NCBI GenBank assembly: GCA_021151835.1 | Contig: JAGKWO010000070.1 | Span: forward strand, 1 to 12,375 | DNA: 12,375 nucleotides | Origin: Gammaproteobacteria bacterium | GTDB taxonomy: Bacteria > Pseudomonadota > Gammaproteobacteria > Pseudomonadales > Cellvibrionaceae | Direction of reading: 5' to 3' | In this document: positions 1-6,863 of the stretch, in pieces | Position numbering within the stretch: the stretch's first letter is position 1 | Layout: every line of letters starts with the position of its first letter | The notes under the pieces: model-generated | Told to the model about the DNA's origin: nothing | What the model saw: the letters and a program-made list of their open reading frames with translations, nothing else | The model's database searches: none | Made by a program: the position numbers and the translations under genes

Positions 1-279
1 AAAAAGCCGACACCAAAACGATGCCGGCCAAGACCATACTAGATTACAAATAAAGGGGAGTTCCAAACTGGGCTAAGAGAAAAAACCCAACGGTAACTTT
101 CACAACCTCCCTAAATCAATAAGCGGACCAATCGCAACTCACCATCGTCAGCTCACAGGGAGAAACCGTTACCGGTAGTTTCAGTATTGTTCAGTTTTCA
201 ACCGTTGCCAGTTTTTATATGACCATTTTTAAATTATTTGGTGATAACCGACCAATCCTGATTATGAATCGCTATAACG
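1..279. other. Intergenic stretch, possibly with the tail of a truncated gene
   Basis: No convincing gene is seen here. On the + strand, the frame starting at base 3 reads about 16 codons (A-D-T-K-T-M-P-A-K-T-I-L-D-Y-K) to a TAA at 51-53. This could be the C-terminus of a gene that begins left of the window, but the stretch is too short to judge. The rest is AT-leaning and non-coding. It carries an imperfect direct repeat of AACCGTT followed by CC-purine-GT and a T-rich end, at 164-181 and 200-216, and an 8-base repeat CAATCCTG at 253-260 and 285-292. The second CAATCCTG copy lies in the end of the neighbouring minus-strand gene. I assign no function to either repeat. Confidence 0.4.
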
Positions 280-615
280 CTAAGCAATCCTGCCAATTAA
301 CACCAAAACCTCGTTAATTAACTGGTCCAAACGACTCGCCGTTGTTGAGCGCAAGGCAAAATCATCGATCAATTTCAACAAGCGCCCCAACTTGGGACGG
401 GCCGCCCGAAACTCTTCGGTAACCGGCTCATATACCAGATCATGGTCCTGCACACTCAGCTTGCCCAATTCGGCCAACTCGGCATGCAGGGCACTGATCA
501 AGTCGTAGAAAAAATCCTTGCGATCAAGGCTGTTTGCCTCCCAGTAAGCCTGATCCAACCCCGCCTGCAACCCTTCAAGAACAGGAATCGCAGTGGAAAT
601 ACTGTTACATGCCAT
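280..615 (-). CDS. Hypothetical protein, 111 aa
   Basis: I do not recognise this family. The protein is small, acidic and apparently all-helical, with no signal peptide, membrane segment, cysteine pair or nucleotide-binding motif, so it is probably cytosolic. The C-terminal half is rich in Leu and Ile at heptad-like spacing (LGRLLKLIDDF, then LDQLINEVLVLIGRI), which could form a helical bundle or dimer interface. The ATG at 615 is preceded by GAAGG with 6 bases of spacing, which supports this start. The gene is divergent from the LysE-type exporter across about 120 bases, so the two share an upstream region, but nothing else links them. That it is a real gene is fairly sure; its function is unknown. 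Confidence 0.7.
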   Translation of the reverse strand: MACNSISTAIPVLEGLQAGLDQAYWEANSLDRKDFFYDLISALHAELAELGKLSVQDHDLVYEPVTEEFRAARPKLGRLLKLIDDFALRSTTASRLDQLINEVLVLIGRIA

Positions 616-736
616 AGTACACCTTCAAATTAACCAACCTTAATCGCTTGAGTATAGGAGACTTTAACGCCGCCGCGACCGCTCTGTTACACTGCAAGCG
701 ACCATCGCCCTGACCTGCTTAAATCACCTTATACAA

Positions 737-1351
737 ATGTCGCTCGAACAACTCTGGCTGTTTATCACACTCACATTTATTGTCTCCGCCAGCCCCGGTC
801 CGGTAATGCTGTCATGCATGGCTGACGCAGGCCGCTTCGGCTTTGCGAAATCCATTTATACGATGCTCGGGGCCAGTACCGGTAACCTGGTGTTGATGCT
901 GCTATCGGCAGTGGGGTTGGGGTTGCTGGTGGGGGAGGCAGAATGGATTTTCCATACAATTAAATGGATCGGCGCCGCGTACCTGGTGTATTTGGGCATC
1001 GCGCTGTTCCTTGCGGCGCCACATAACCTGCAGGATGAACTGCCAACTATCCGTAGCAGCCACCTGTTCTGGAAATCCCTGCTAGTAGCCGTAACCAATC
1101 CCAAAGGACTGATTTATTTCGGCGCACTCTTTCCACAATTTATTGATATCCACCAACCCATGACTCCACAATTCACGCTACTCACGTTGATTTTCCTGGC
1201 GACGGATTTATTGTGGATGGCTATTTACGCCCTGGGTGGCAGCGCCATTATGCGCTGGTTAAAGTCCCCTTCCCACCAGCGCTGGTTCAATCGCCTTTCG
1301 GGCGGAGCGCTGATTGCAGCGGGAATCGCCCTGGCATTCACGCAGCTCTAA
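737..1351 (+). CDS. LysE/RhtB-family amino-acid exporter
   Basis: This is an inner-membrane transporter of the LysE/RhtB family. Known members export amino acids such as lysine, threonine, homoserine lactone or leucine in exchange for protons; the substrate cannot be read from this sequence. The 204-residue length is typical. Six hydrophobic spans are visible, near residues 4-24, 41-64, 70-93, 110-135, 146-169 and 186-203. The family signature S-P-G-P lies at 19-22 at the end of the first span, and the N-P-K-G motif is at 121-124 in the fourth. No clear Shine-Dalgarno site precedes the ATG at 737, but a later start would remove the first span and the SPGP motif. The gene stands alone, divergent from the upstream hypothetical gene. 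Confidence 0.92.
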   Translation: MSLEQLWLFITLTFIVSASPGPVMLSCMADAGRFGFAKSIYTMLGASTGNLVLMLLSAVGLGLLVGEAEWIFHTIKWIGAAYLVYLGIALFLAAPHNLQDELPTIRSSHLFWKSLLVAVTNPKGLIYFGALFPQFIDIHQPMTPQFTLLTLIFLATDLLWMAIYALGGSAIMRWLKSPSHQRWFNRLSGGALIAAGIALAFTQL

Positions 1352-1382
1352 CCAGCAAACAATGTTGTTCCAAGTCTTTGTG

Positions 1383-1409
1383 GATATAAGCACAATTTCG
1401 ATATAAGCA
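1383..1409 (+). repeat. 10-base direct repeat upstream of the hydrolase gene
   Basis: GATATAAGCA occurs twice, at 1383-1392 and 1400-1409, with a 17-base centre-to-centre distance. This lies about 75-100 bases upstream of the hydrolase start. The second copy contains TATAAG (1402-1407), a fair -10 element, with TTGTGG at 1378-1383 as a possible -35 at 18 bases spacing. The pair may be promoter elements or a binding site for a regulator reading about 1.5 helix turns. This is inference from spacing only. Confidence 0.35.
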
Positions 1410-1482
1410 AAGAAAAAACAATTCTTTTTCAAGCCGCATGAAAATCCCTAAGCTGCACTCATCAACTTGTGGAGACAGCAGC

Positions 1483-2085
1483 ATGTCCAATGTAAATTCA
1501 CTTTTTCCCCAATCATTGCGCAATCAACCCATATTGATTGTCCCGGGCTTACGCAATAGCGATGAAAATCACTGGCAAAGCCGCTGGGAGGAAAAACTCC
1601 CCCACAGCAAACGCATTGAACTTGCTGAATGGGACACCCCTGATCTGGAGAAATGGAAACAGGGCATCCGCCAGCAATTGCAAAAAGCCGATAAGCCAGT
1701 CGTAATTATCGCCCACAGTTTTGGCACCCTGGCAAGCGCCAGTATTGCGCAAGAATTTCCGGAAAAAATTGCCGCGTTATTTTTAGTAGCACCGGCAGAC
1801 CCTGATAAATTCCATATAGCAGCACAATTGCCGCAACATGCACTACCAGTGTCTGCACAAATTATTGCCAGCAGCAATGACCCCTGGCTTACCGAAGCGA
1901 AAGCAGCTTATTGGGCATTGTTATGGGGTGCGGATTATTTGCGCTTCAAAAATGTCGGCCACATTAATAGCGCATCCAATTTAGGCGACTGGCCGGAAGG
2001 TATCACGCAATTGCAACGTCTGTTGCGCAAAGCAAACGCACGTCGCAACGCAACGTTAGTGCAACACAATTCGAAGGCAGCCTGA
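1483..2085 (+). CDS. RBBP9/YdeN-type alpha/beta hydrolase (serine hydrolase)
   Basis: This is a small cytosolic serine hydrolase of the RBBP9/YdeN family (Pfam Ser_hydrolase). The physiological substrates of bacterial members are mostly unknown. The 200-residue length fits. The catalytic triad is intact: Ser79 in A-H-S-F-G, Asp133 in S-N-D-P-W, and His160 in V-G-H-I-N-S. The early P-G-L and H-W-Q-S-R-W elements (21-35) and the late G-D-W-P-E-G are also family hallmarks. I chose the ATG at 1483 because GGAG at 1471-1474 sits 8 bases upstream; an in-frame ATG at 1438 has no such site and would add 15 residues that do not resemble the fold. The gene appears monocistronic, with 345 non-coding bases after it. 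The Arg/Asn-rich C-terminal tail (about residue 180 on) is not part of the core fold. Confidence 0.9.
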   Translation: MSNVNSLFPQSLRNQPILIVPGLRNSDENHWQSRWEEKLPHSKRIELAEWDTPDLEKWKQGIRQQLQKADKPVVIIAHSFGTLASASIAQEFPEKIAALFLVAPADPDKFHIAAQLPQHALPVSAQIIASSNDPWLTEAKAAYWALLWGADYLRFKNVGHINSASNLGDWPEGITQLQRLLRKANARRNATLVQHNSKAA

Positions 2086-2430
2086 AATTAAGGCTGGCTT
2101 TATCGATAAGGACATCGCTTTGTGTATTGAACGCTGCACAACCAATGACTAACATCACAAATCCGCTGCCGTTTTTTGCTTGCGCTGGTAAATTCCAGTA
2201 AATTGCATAACGAGCAGCGCTACTCCTTCCGGTGCTGGCTCACCAACACTAATAATAATTACCTGATCATCATCGCATCCTCTTTGTTGTTTTCCCGCGT
2301 TTTCCAATAGCAATTCCCGTGCAGTATTGCGCGCAATTTTTATGGATAAACAACAATATAATTCCTGACAGTTAACAGCGGTATCATTAACCCGGATGCG
2401 GTAAGGCTCAGGTCTACTGGAAATCCCTCT
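2086..2430. other. 345-base interval with an open minus-strand frame lacking a start codon
   Basis: No plus-strand gene is seen. On the minus strand one frame stays open from just after a TGA near 2471 down to a TGA at 2155-2157, about 104 codons, running into the start of the aminotransferase gene. Its translation looks protein-like near the end (V-I-I-I-S-V-G-E-P-A-P-E-G-V-A, then G-I-Y-Q-R-K-Q). It has no ATG, GTG or TTG in a sensible upstream position and no Shine-Dalgarno site. It could be a decayed gene or a chance open frame. The promoter of the aminotransferase gene must lie in the same interval. Confidence 0.35.
2357..2362 (+). promoter_or_regulatory. Possible -10 element for the aminotransferase gene
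   Basis: A perfect TATAAT lies about 70 bases upstream of the aminotransferase ATG. No good -35 hexamer is present at 16-18 bases (nearest CAATTT at 2334-2339), so if used it would be a weak or activator-dependent promoter. Confidence 0.35.
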
Positions 2431-3630
2431 ATGAATAACAACACAAGCACGTCGGCACAGCTTAAATCAGTAGATTCAGCTTTTGATACTAGCCTGTTTG
2501 CCAAAACAACACACAATCCTTCTTTTGCGAGCCTCACAAAACACTTTACGGAAATAAATGGTTTACGCGATTACTGCATTCCAGTAAACCCCTATTTTCC
2601 ACCGCAACAAGTGATGGATAAATTGCAGGAGCGAATTGCCTTTGCGTTGAAATATTATCCCGGCTCCAACGAAAATATCGCGGAAAATATTGCGCAGTTT
2701 TCCGGTATTGCCAACCCCAAAACAATTATCGCGGGCAATGGTTCTACCGAAATTATTTCCTGGTTAAATTCCCTGTTCATTAAAGAGAGCTTATTCGTGC
2801 CGGTGCCATCATTTGGCCGCTGGATTGAGGAGCCGCAGGGTTTGGGTATTGAATTACATACATACCATTACGAAGATGCGCAAAACCAATATGCGTCACC
2901 GGAACAATTGGCAGCTGAAGTAATGACCTCCGGGGCGCGCAATCTCGTTATTTGCAACCCGAACAATCCCACCGGTTCCCTTTTATCGCGCGAACAAATC
3001 CTATGGCTGCTGGATGAACTTGCACATCTCGACAATATTATTATCGATGAATCCTTTATCGATTTTTCCGGTGAAGAACCGCCCAGCATCAAAAATGATG
3101 TGGCAAACTACCGCAATGCATGGGTTTTAAAAAGCCTGGGGAAAAATGTTGGATTACACGGCTTACGCATGGGCTTTGCAATTAGCAATGAAGCTAACAT
3201 TGCACAATTACGTAAACACCTGCCGTATTGGAATGTAAATGGGATTACTGAAATGCTGTTGCATTTAATTAAAAACGAACACGCCAGTTATCACCAAAGC
3301 CGGATGAAAACCATTGCGGATGCAATTTACTTATCCGAGCGTGTTGAAGAGTTACCGGAATTTACGGTTTACCCAACCCATTCCAATTTTATCTTTGCCA
3401 AACTGCGCGATGACATCAATGGTACTGAATTGCGTGATCGCATGCTGCAAAATCATGGCTGCTTTATTCGTAATTGCGGCAACAAGCTGGGTTCGAGTGA
3501 GCAGTATTTCCGTATTGCTGCGCGCCCGGTGGATGATGTAAATCATTTGATCGATGCATTCAAGCGTGAATTATCCAGCTTGCACAACGCAGGCAACAGG
3601 TTACAAAGCCAAAACGCAGATATTTACTAG
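2431..3630 (+). CDS. PLP-dependent aminotransferase, HisC/CobD-like (fold type I, class I/II)
   Basis: This is a cytosolic pyridoxal-phosphate enzyme of the aspartate-aminotransferase fold. The closest resemblance is to histidinol-phosphate aminotransferase (HisC) and threonine-phosphate decarboxylase (CobD). Visible landmarks are Y-Y-P-G at 75-78 in the substrate/cofactor loop, G-N-G-S-T-E at 102-107, and N-P-N-N-P-T-G at 176-182, whose Asn179 would contact the cofactor. Asp206 in I-I-I-D-E-S would pair with the pyridine nitrogen. Lys238 in S-L-G-K-N-V-G-L-H-G-L-R is the Schiff-base lysine, with Arg246 as phosphate contact, and the late F-R-I-A-A-R-P supplies the carboxylate arginine. At 399 aa it is longer than HisC by a polar N-terminal extension of about 40 residues. 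The Shine-Dalgarno site is weak (GGAA). With no histidine or cobalamin genes beside it, the substrate cannot be assigned. Confidence 0.85.
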   Translation: MNNNTSTSAQLKSVDSAFDTSLFAKTTHNPSFASLTKHFTEINGLRDYCIPVNPYFPPQQVMDKLQERIAFALKYYPGSNENIAENIAQFSGIANPKTIIAGNGSTEIISWLNSLFIKESLFVPVPSFGRWIEEPQGLGIELHTYHYEDAQNQYASPEQLAAEVMTSGARNLVICNPNNPTGSLLSREQILWLLDELAHLDNIIIDESFIDFSGEEPPSIKNDVANYRNAWVLKSLGKNVGLHGLRMGFAISNEANIAQLRKHLPYWNVNGITEMLLHLIKNEHASYHQSRMKTIADAIYLSERVEELPEFTVYPTHSNFIFAKLRDDINGTELRDRMLQNHGCFIRNCGNKLGSSEQYFRIAARPVDDVNHLIDAFKRELSSLHNAGNRLQSQNADIY

Positions 3631-3636
3631 CCAGAT

Positions 3637-3678
3637 AAATAAGCGCAGCCAATCTGTCGACCGGAACTGCGCTTATTT
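3637..3678. terminator. Bidirectional intrinsic terminator between the aminotransferase gene and ahpF
   Basis: This is a perfect 12-bp inverted repeat, AAATAAGCGCAG at 3637-3648 and its complement at 3667-3678, with an 18-base loop. It is bounded by A-rich bases on one side and T-rich bases on the other, so it can end transcription from both convergent genes. It begins 6 bases after the aminotransferase stop and ends 26 bases before the ahpF stop. Confidence 0.8.
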
Positions 3679-3704
3679 TAATTGCACGTCAGATGGTTTT
3701 AAAA

Positions 3705-5270
3705 CTACTGCGGCGCACTGGAGCGAATCAGATGATCAAACGCACCCAGTGATGCTGTTGCACCAGCTCCCATTGCGACAATGATTTGCTTGTACGGTAC
3801 ATTAGTGCAATCACCCGCAGCAAACACACCTGGCACAGACGTTTCACCGCGCGCGTTAATTTCAATTTCACCACGATTGGTTAATTGCACGGTACCTTTC
3901 AAGAAATCGGTGTTGGGCAACAAACCAATTTGCACAAAAATACCTTCCAATTCTACGGTTGCGATCTCATCGGTATTACGGCTTTTGTATTTCAGTGCCG
4001 TGACTTTTTGACCATCGCCGATAACTTCTGTCGTTAATGCCTCTGTGATCACAGTAACGTTCGGCAAACTGAATAATTTACGTTGCAATACTGCATCAGC
4101 GCGCAGTTTTGAATCGAATTCAACCAGCGTCACCCAGGCAACAATTCCTGCCAGATCAATGGCTGCTTCCACGCCCGAATTACCACCGCCGATGACCGCC
4201 ACGCGCTTGCCTTTGAATAACGGACCATCGCAATGCGGGCAGTAAGCAACCCCTTTACCGCGATATTCTTTTTCACCGGGCACATTCATTTCTCTCCAGC
4301 GTGCGCCGGTGGCAAGAATTACACTTTTACTTTTCAGGCTGGCACCGCTCGCCAGTTTTACTTCCACCAAATCGCCGGGATTATCACCAGGAATAACGTC
4401 GCTGGCCTTTTGTAAATTGATGATATCGACATCGTATTCTTTAACGTGTTGCTCCAATGCTACCGCGAGCTTTGGACCTTCAGTGGCTTTAACAGAAATA
4501 AAATTTTCGATTCCAACCGTATCCATCACCTGGCCACCAAAACGTTCAGCCACCACCCCGGTGCGAATACCTTTGCGCGCCGAATAAATCGCCGCCGCCG
4601 CACCAGCGGGGCCACCGCCAATGACTAACACATCAAACGGATCTTTTTCGCTGAGCGCTTGTGCATCGCGTTCGGCAGCACCCGTATCGATTTTGGCAAT
4701 AATTTCTTCCAGGCTCATACGGCCCTGGCCAAAATGTTCACCATTTAAATAAATGCTGGGGACAGCCATGACCTGGCGTTTATCCACTTCGCTCTGGAAG
4801 AGCGCGCCATCAATCATGGTTGCCGAAAAATTCGGATTAAGTGCGGCAAGTAAATTTACCGCTTGCACAACATCAGGACAGTTGTGACACGACAGCGACA
4901 CAAATACTTCAAAATGAAATCTGCCTTTGATCGCTTTAATTTGTTCAATCGTCTTTGCATCCACTTTTGGTGGATGACCACCGGAGTGCAACAAGGCCAG
5001 CACCAGCGAGGTGAACTCATGCCCCATCGGAATTCCTGCAAACTCAATGCGCGGCGGTTCACCCTGGCCAGCAACAGAAAACGACGGGCGATAATGCGCA
5101 CTGCCCTGCTCACGAATACTGACTTTGTCAGACAGGGTAGAAATGTCTTGCAACAGATTTTTTAATTCCTGCGCTTTTGCACTTTCATCCAGACTGGCCA
5201 CCAGTTGGATCGGTCGTTGCAGTTTTTCCAGATAGGCTTTGAGTTGGCCTTTGATCGCGGCATCTAACAT
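3705..5270 (-). CDS. ahpF: Alkyl hydroperoxide reductase subunit F (AhpF)
   Basis: AhpF is the cytosolic NADH:peroxiredoxin oxidoreductase that re-reduces AhpC. Electrons pass from NADH to FAD, to the disulfide of the thioredoxin-reductase-like part, to the N-terminal domain, and on to AhpC. At 521 residues it equals the E. coli protein in length. The N-terminal tandem thioredoxin-fold domain (about 1-195) carries C128-H-N-C131. The FAD site is G-G-G-P-A-G at 218-223, the second redox pair is C344-P-H-C347 followed by D-G-P, the NADH site is G-G-G-N-S-G at 361-366, and the late FAD motif is A-A-G-D-C at 484-488. Every catalytic element is present. GGAG lies 8 bases before the ATG. It follows ahpC by 81 bases in the same direction and is very likely co-transcribed with it. 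Confidence 0.98.
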   Translation of the reverse strand: MLDAAIKGQLKAYLEKLQRPIQLVASLDESAKAQELKNLLQDISTLSDKVSIREQGSAHYRPSFSVAGQGEPPRIEFAGIPMGHEFTSLVLALLHSGGHPPKVDAKTIEQIKAIKGRFHFEVFVSLSCHNCPDVVQAVNLLAALNPNFSATMIDGALFQSEVDKRQVMAVPSIYLNGEHFGQGRMSLEEIIAKIDTGAAERDAQALSEKDPFDVLVIGGGPAGAAAAIYSARKGIRTGVVAERFGGQVMDTVGIENFISVKATEGPKLAVALEQHVKEYDVDIINLQKASDVIPGDNPGDLVEVKLASGASLKSKSVILATGARWREMNVPGEKEYRGKGVAYCPHCDGPLFKGKRVAVIGGGNSGVEAAIDLAGIVAWVTLVEFDSKLRADAVLQRKLFSLPNVTVITEALTTEVIGDGQKVTALKYKSRNTDEIATVELEGIFVQIGLLPNTDFLKGTVQLTNRGEIEINARGETSVPGVFAAGDCTNVPYKQIIVAMGAGATASLGAFDHLIRSSAPQ

Positions 5271-5296
5271 GGTGTGTGCTCCGTAGTATTTTTAAC

Positions 5297-5317
5297 AGCC
5301 CGCCTTGTGAGCGGGCT
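5297..5317 (-). other. Hairpin in the ahpC-ahpF intergenic gap
   Basis: This is a perfect 7-bp GC-rich stem, AGCCCGC at 5297-5303 and its complement at 5311-5317, with a 7-base loop. In the direction of transcription it is followed by G-T-T-A-A-A-A-A rather than a T tract, so it is not a standard terminator. It could stabilise the 3' end of the ahpC segment or partly attenuate read-through into ahpF, which would fit the need for more AhpC than AhpF. That role is inferred. Confidence 0.5.
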
Positions 5318-5351
5318 TCTGCAGTCAATCAATCTTCACATCGACAATAAA

Positions 5352-5915
5352 TTAGATTTTTCCAACTAAATCCAATGAAGGCGCCAATGTTGCTTCACCT
5401 TCTTTCCATTTCGCCGGGCACACTTCACCCGGATGATTCGCAACATATTGCGCCGCTTTTACTTTGCGCAGCAGTTCGGATGCATCGCGACCAATTCCAC
5501 CGGCATTCACTTCGATAATCTGGATCTTGCCCTCCGGATCGATCACAAACGTACCGCGCTCAGCCAGGCCTTCGGATTCGATCATCACGCCAAAATTACG
5601 GGTGATGGTGCCGGTTGGATCGCCGATCATCGGGTACTGGATCTTGCCGATGGTTTCAGAGCTGTCGTGCCAGGCTTTGTGGGTGAAATGGGTATCGGTC
5701 GATACCGAGTAAATCTCGACCCCCAGCTTCTGGAATTCGGCATAGTTATCAGCCAGGTCGCCCAGTTCGGTGGGGCATACAAAGGTGAAATCCGCCGGAT
5801 AGAAGAATACGACGGACCATTTGCCTTTCAGGTCTGCATCGCTAACAGGAACGAATTTGCCCTGGTGGTAAGCCTGGGCGTTAAAGGGTTTGATTTCTGA
5901 ATTGATAGTAGCCAT
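5352..5915 (-). CDS. ahpC: Alkyl hydroperoxide reductase subunit C, typical 2-Cys peroxiredoxin (AhpC)
   Basis: AhpC is a cytosolic peroxiredoxin that reduces hydrogen peroxide, organic hydroperoxides and peroxynitrite. Its oxidised disulfide is recycled by AhpF, encoded just downstream. At 187 residues it matches the enteric AhpC length. The peroxidatic cysteine is Cys47 in D-F-T-F-V-C-P-T-E-L, with Thr44 as its active-site partner and Arg120 in A-E-R-G-T-F as the conserved arginine. The resolving cysteine is Cys166 in G-E-V-C-P-A-K-W, followed by the C-terminal arm of the typical 2-Cys class. GGGAG lies 8 bases before the ATG at 5915. About 165 non-coding bases separate it from the terminator upstream, so it has its own promoter. 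I found no convincing four-part OxyR box there. Confidence 0.98.
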   Translation of the reverse strand: MATINSEIKPFNAQAYHQGKFVPVSDADLKGKWSVVFFYPADFTFVCPTELGDLADNYAEFQKLGVEIYSVSTDTHFTHKAWHDSSETIGKIQYPMIGDPTGTITRNFGVMIESEGLAERGTFVIDPEGKIQIIEVNAGGIGRDASELLRKVKAAQYVANHPGEVCPAKWKEGEATLAPSLDLVGKI

Positions 5916-6083
5916 GTGTGGACTCCCGGATCTGTGGTTTAGGACTAGGTTGATGTGTTTGCGTTGGGCACAGATTAGGGAGTTGAGCGCCAGCGGGCTA
6001 ATTGAATGTCACCATGCCATCAATATATAAATTTTATCGAAAGCAAATTTTTGATTTCTATTTTCTATTAACAAGCATAGACA

Positions 6084-6116
6084 AAACCGCAGCCTCCATC
6101 CGGGGGGCTGCGGTTT
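6084..6116 (-). terminator. Intrinsic terminator of the GG-repeat protein gene
   Basis: An 11-bp perfect stem (6084-6094 with 6106-6116, GC-rich core G-C-A-G-C-C) has an 11-base loop. Reading the minus strand, the stem ends in GGTTTTGTC, a short T tract. It lies about 38 bases past the stop of the 133-aa gene and upstream of ahpC, so it separates the two transcription units. Confidence 0.75.
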
Positions 6117-6153
6117 GCATGAGCGGAAAGTAAGTGGTTAGCGCCAGAAATGA

Positions 6154-6555
6154 TTAAACGGATCTACCGTGACGATCAATGATCAAACCACCGGCAACGT
6201 GCCTGTCAATGATCAGGCCACCCGCGAGCCGGTTGTCCTCCATGATGACACCGCCGCGCTCAAGGATCACACCGCCACCCAGCAACTTGATACCACCACG
6301 TTCCAGGATCACGCCACCACCACGGTTAAGTACAGGCGATTTTTCAATTAGCAAGCCACCCGCCAAATACTTCTGAACGATGATATTTTTTTCAAGAATT
6401 ACCCCGCCGTTATCCGCCTGCTTTTCCAGAATCACAGAACCATTTAACGATTGATCAATGGGAGCAGGAGATTGTTCGAGCATTACCGTACCGGCAGACA
6501 CCAATTGGGCAACAAACAACAAAGAGATAAACAGAGCAGATTTTGATTTCAACAT
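6154..6555 (-). CDS. Exported GG-V-I-L-E repeat protein, 133 aa, function unknown
   Basis: I do not recognise a named family. Residues 1-21 form a signal peptide with Lys3 and Lys5, a hydrophobic core, and a V-S-A cleavage site, so the mature protein starts at Gly22 and is exported. The rest is almost entirely copies of G-G-[VL]-[IL]-[LIM]-[ED]-[KR], starting near residues 22, 39, 50, 66, 80, 94, 101, 112 and 122. Spacers are 1-11 residues and shrink to near-tandem decads (A-G-G-L-I-I-D-R-H-V) at the C-terminus. Short hydrophobic strands alternating with Gly-Gly turns suggest a stacked beta structure or a fibre-forming or scaffold protein. There is no cysteine. The ATG at 6555 has GAGG about 8 bases upstream. 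It has its own terminator and lies between ahpC and msrAB, all on one strand. Confidence 0.8.
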   Translation of the reverse strand: MLKSKSALFISLLFVAQLVSAGTVMLEQSPAPIDQSLNGSVILEKQADNGGVILEKNIIVQKYLAGGLLIEKSPVLNRGGGVILERGGIKLLGGGVILERGGVIMEDNRLAGGLIIDRHVAGGLIIDRHGRSV

Positions 6556-6819
6556 GATTGCATCCTCGCAATAATTTCACAGTTTACTTGCCGCGTTGGC
6601 AAGCCGGTTTGAGTTTCCTTTCGGAAGTTAATGAACAAGATTCCTTTCAAGGTTGCGACAGCCATGTCGTTTGTTCATGTGGCCATCATAGGCGGGATGT
6701 TTGTCAAAAATATGCCGGGCACAAAGAGATTTGTGGCAATTGTGTCAGCGGAGTTACCGCTAAATTTATTCTTTTGCCGCCGGCCTTATTACGCTCGACC
6801 CAAATGTCGAAATACAAAA
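6556..6819. other. Non-coding interval upstream of the GG-repeat gene
   Basis: This stretch lies between the msrAB terminator and the repeat-protein gene and should hold the latter's promoter. Open plus-strand frames run through it, but they continue into the msrAB terminator and gene and lack good start sites. In minus-strand reading there is a TTTTTGACA with no well-placed -10, and TTGCCA with TGAAAT 17 bases later, a possible promoter just before the gene. No definite promoter can be named. Confidence 0.4.
6587..6603. repeat. Small inverted repeat before the GG-repeat gene
   Basis: CTTGCC at 6587-6592 and GGCAAG at 6598-6603 form a perfect 6-bp inverted repeat with a 5-base centre, 32-48 bases upstream of the start codon. 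It overlaps the best candidate -35 (TTGCCA on the minus strand), so it could be an operator or a leader hairpin. This is inferred from position only. Confidence 0.3.
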
Positions 6820-6853
6820 TCCGCTTCAACCCTGCGTTCAGCGTTGAAGCGGA
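6820..6853 (-). terminator. Intrinsic terminator of msrAB
   Basis: An 11-bp perfect stem, TCCGCTTCAAC at 6820-6830 with its complement at 6843-6853, has a loop that can itself pair CTG with CAG. On the minus strand the stem runs directly into TTTTGTATTT, a proper T tract. It lies 10 bases past the msrAB stop. Confidence 0.88.
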
Positions 6854-6863
6854 AGATACTTAT

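Noticed and set aside
1438..1482. Earlier ATG of the hydrolase gene
   Set aside because: The site at 1471-1474 serves the ATG at 1483, and the additional 15 residues are not part of the hydrolase fold.
4309..4587. Plus-strand frames inside ahpF
   Set aside because: They are antisense shadows of the FAD/NADH domains, without ribosome sites or recognisable motifs.
5916..6083. OxyR binding site upstream of ahpC
   Set aside because: CTAT and ATAG tetranucleotides occur near 6062-6080, but spacing is 8 rather than 7 and the other two elements of the four-part site are missing.
6169..6376. Two plus-strand frames rich in Thr, Pro and Asp opposite the repeat protein gene
   Set aside because: Their repetitiveness is just the complement of the Gly-Gly repeat codons. 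The minus-strand frame has the signal peptide, ribosome site and terminator.
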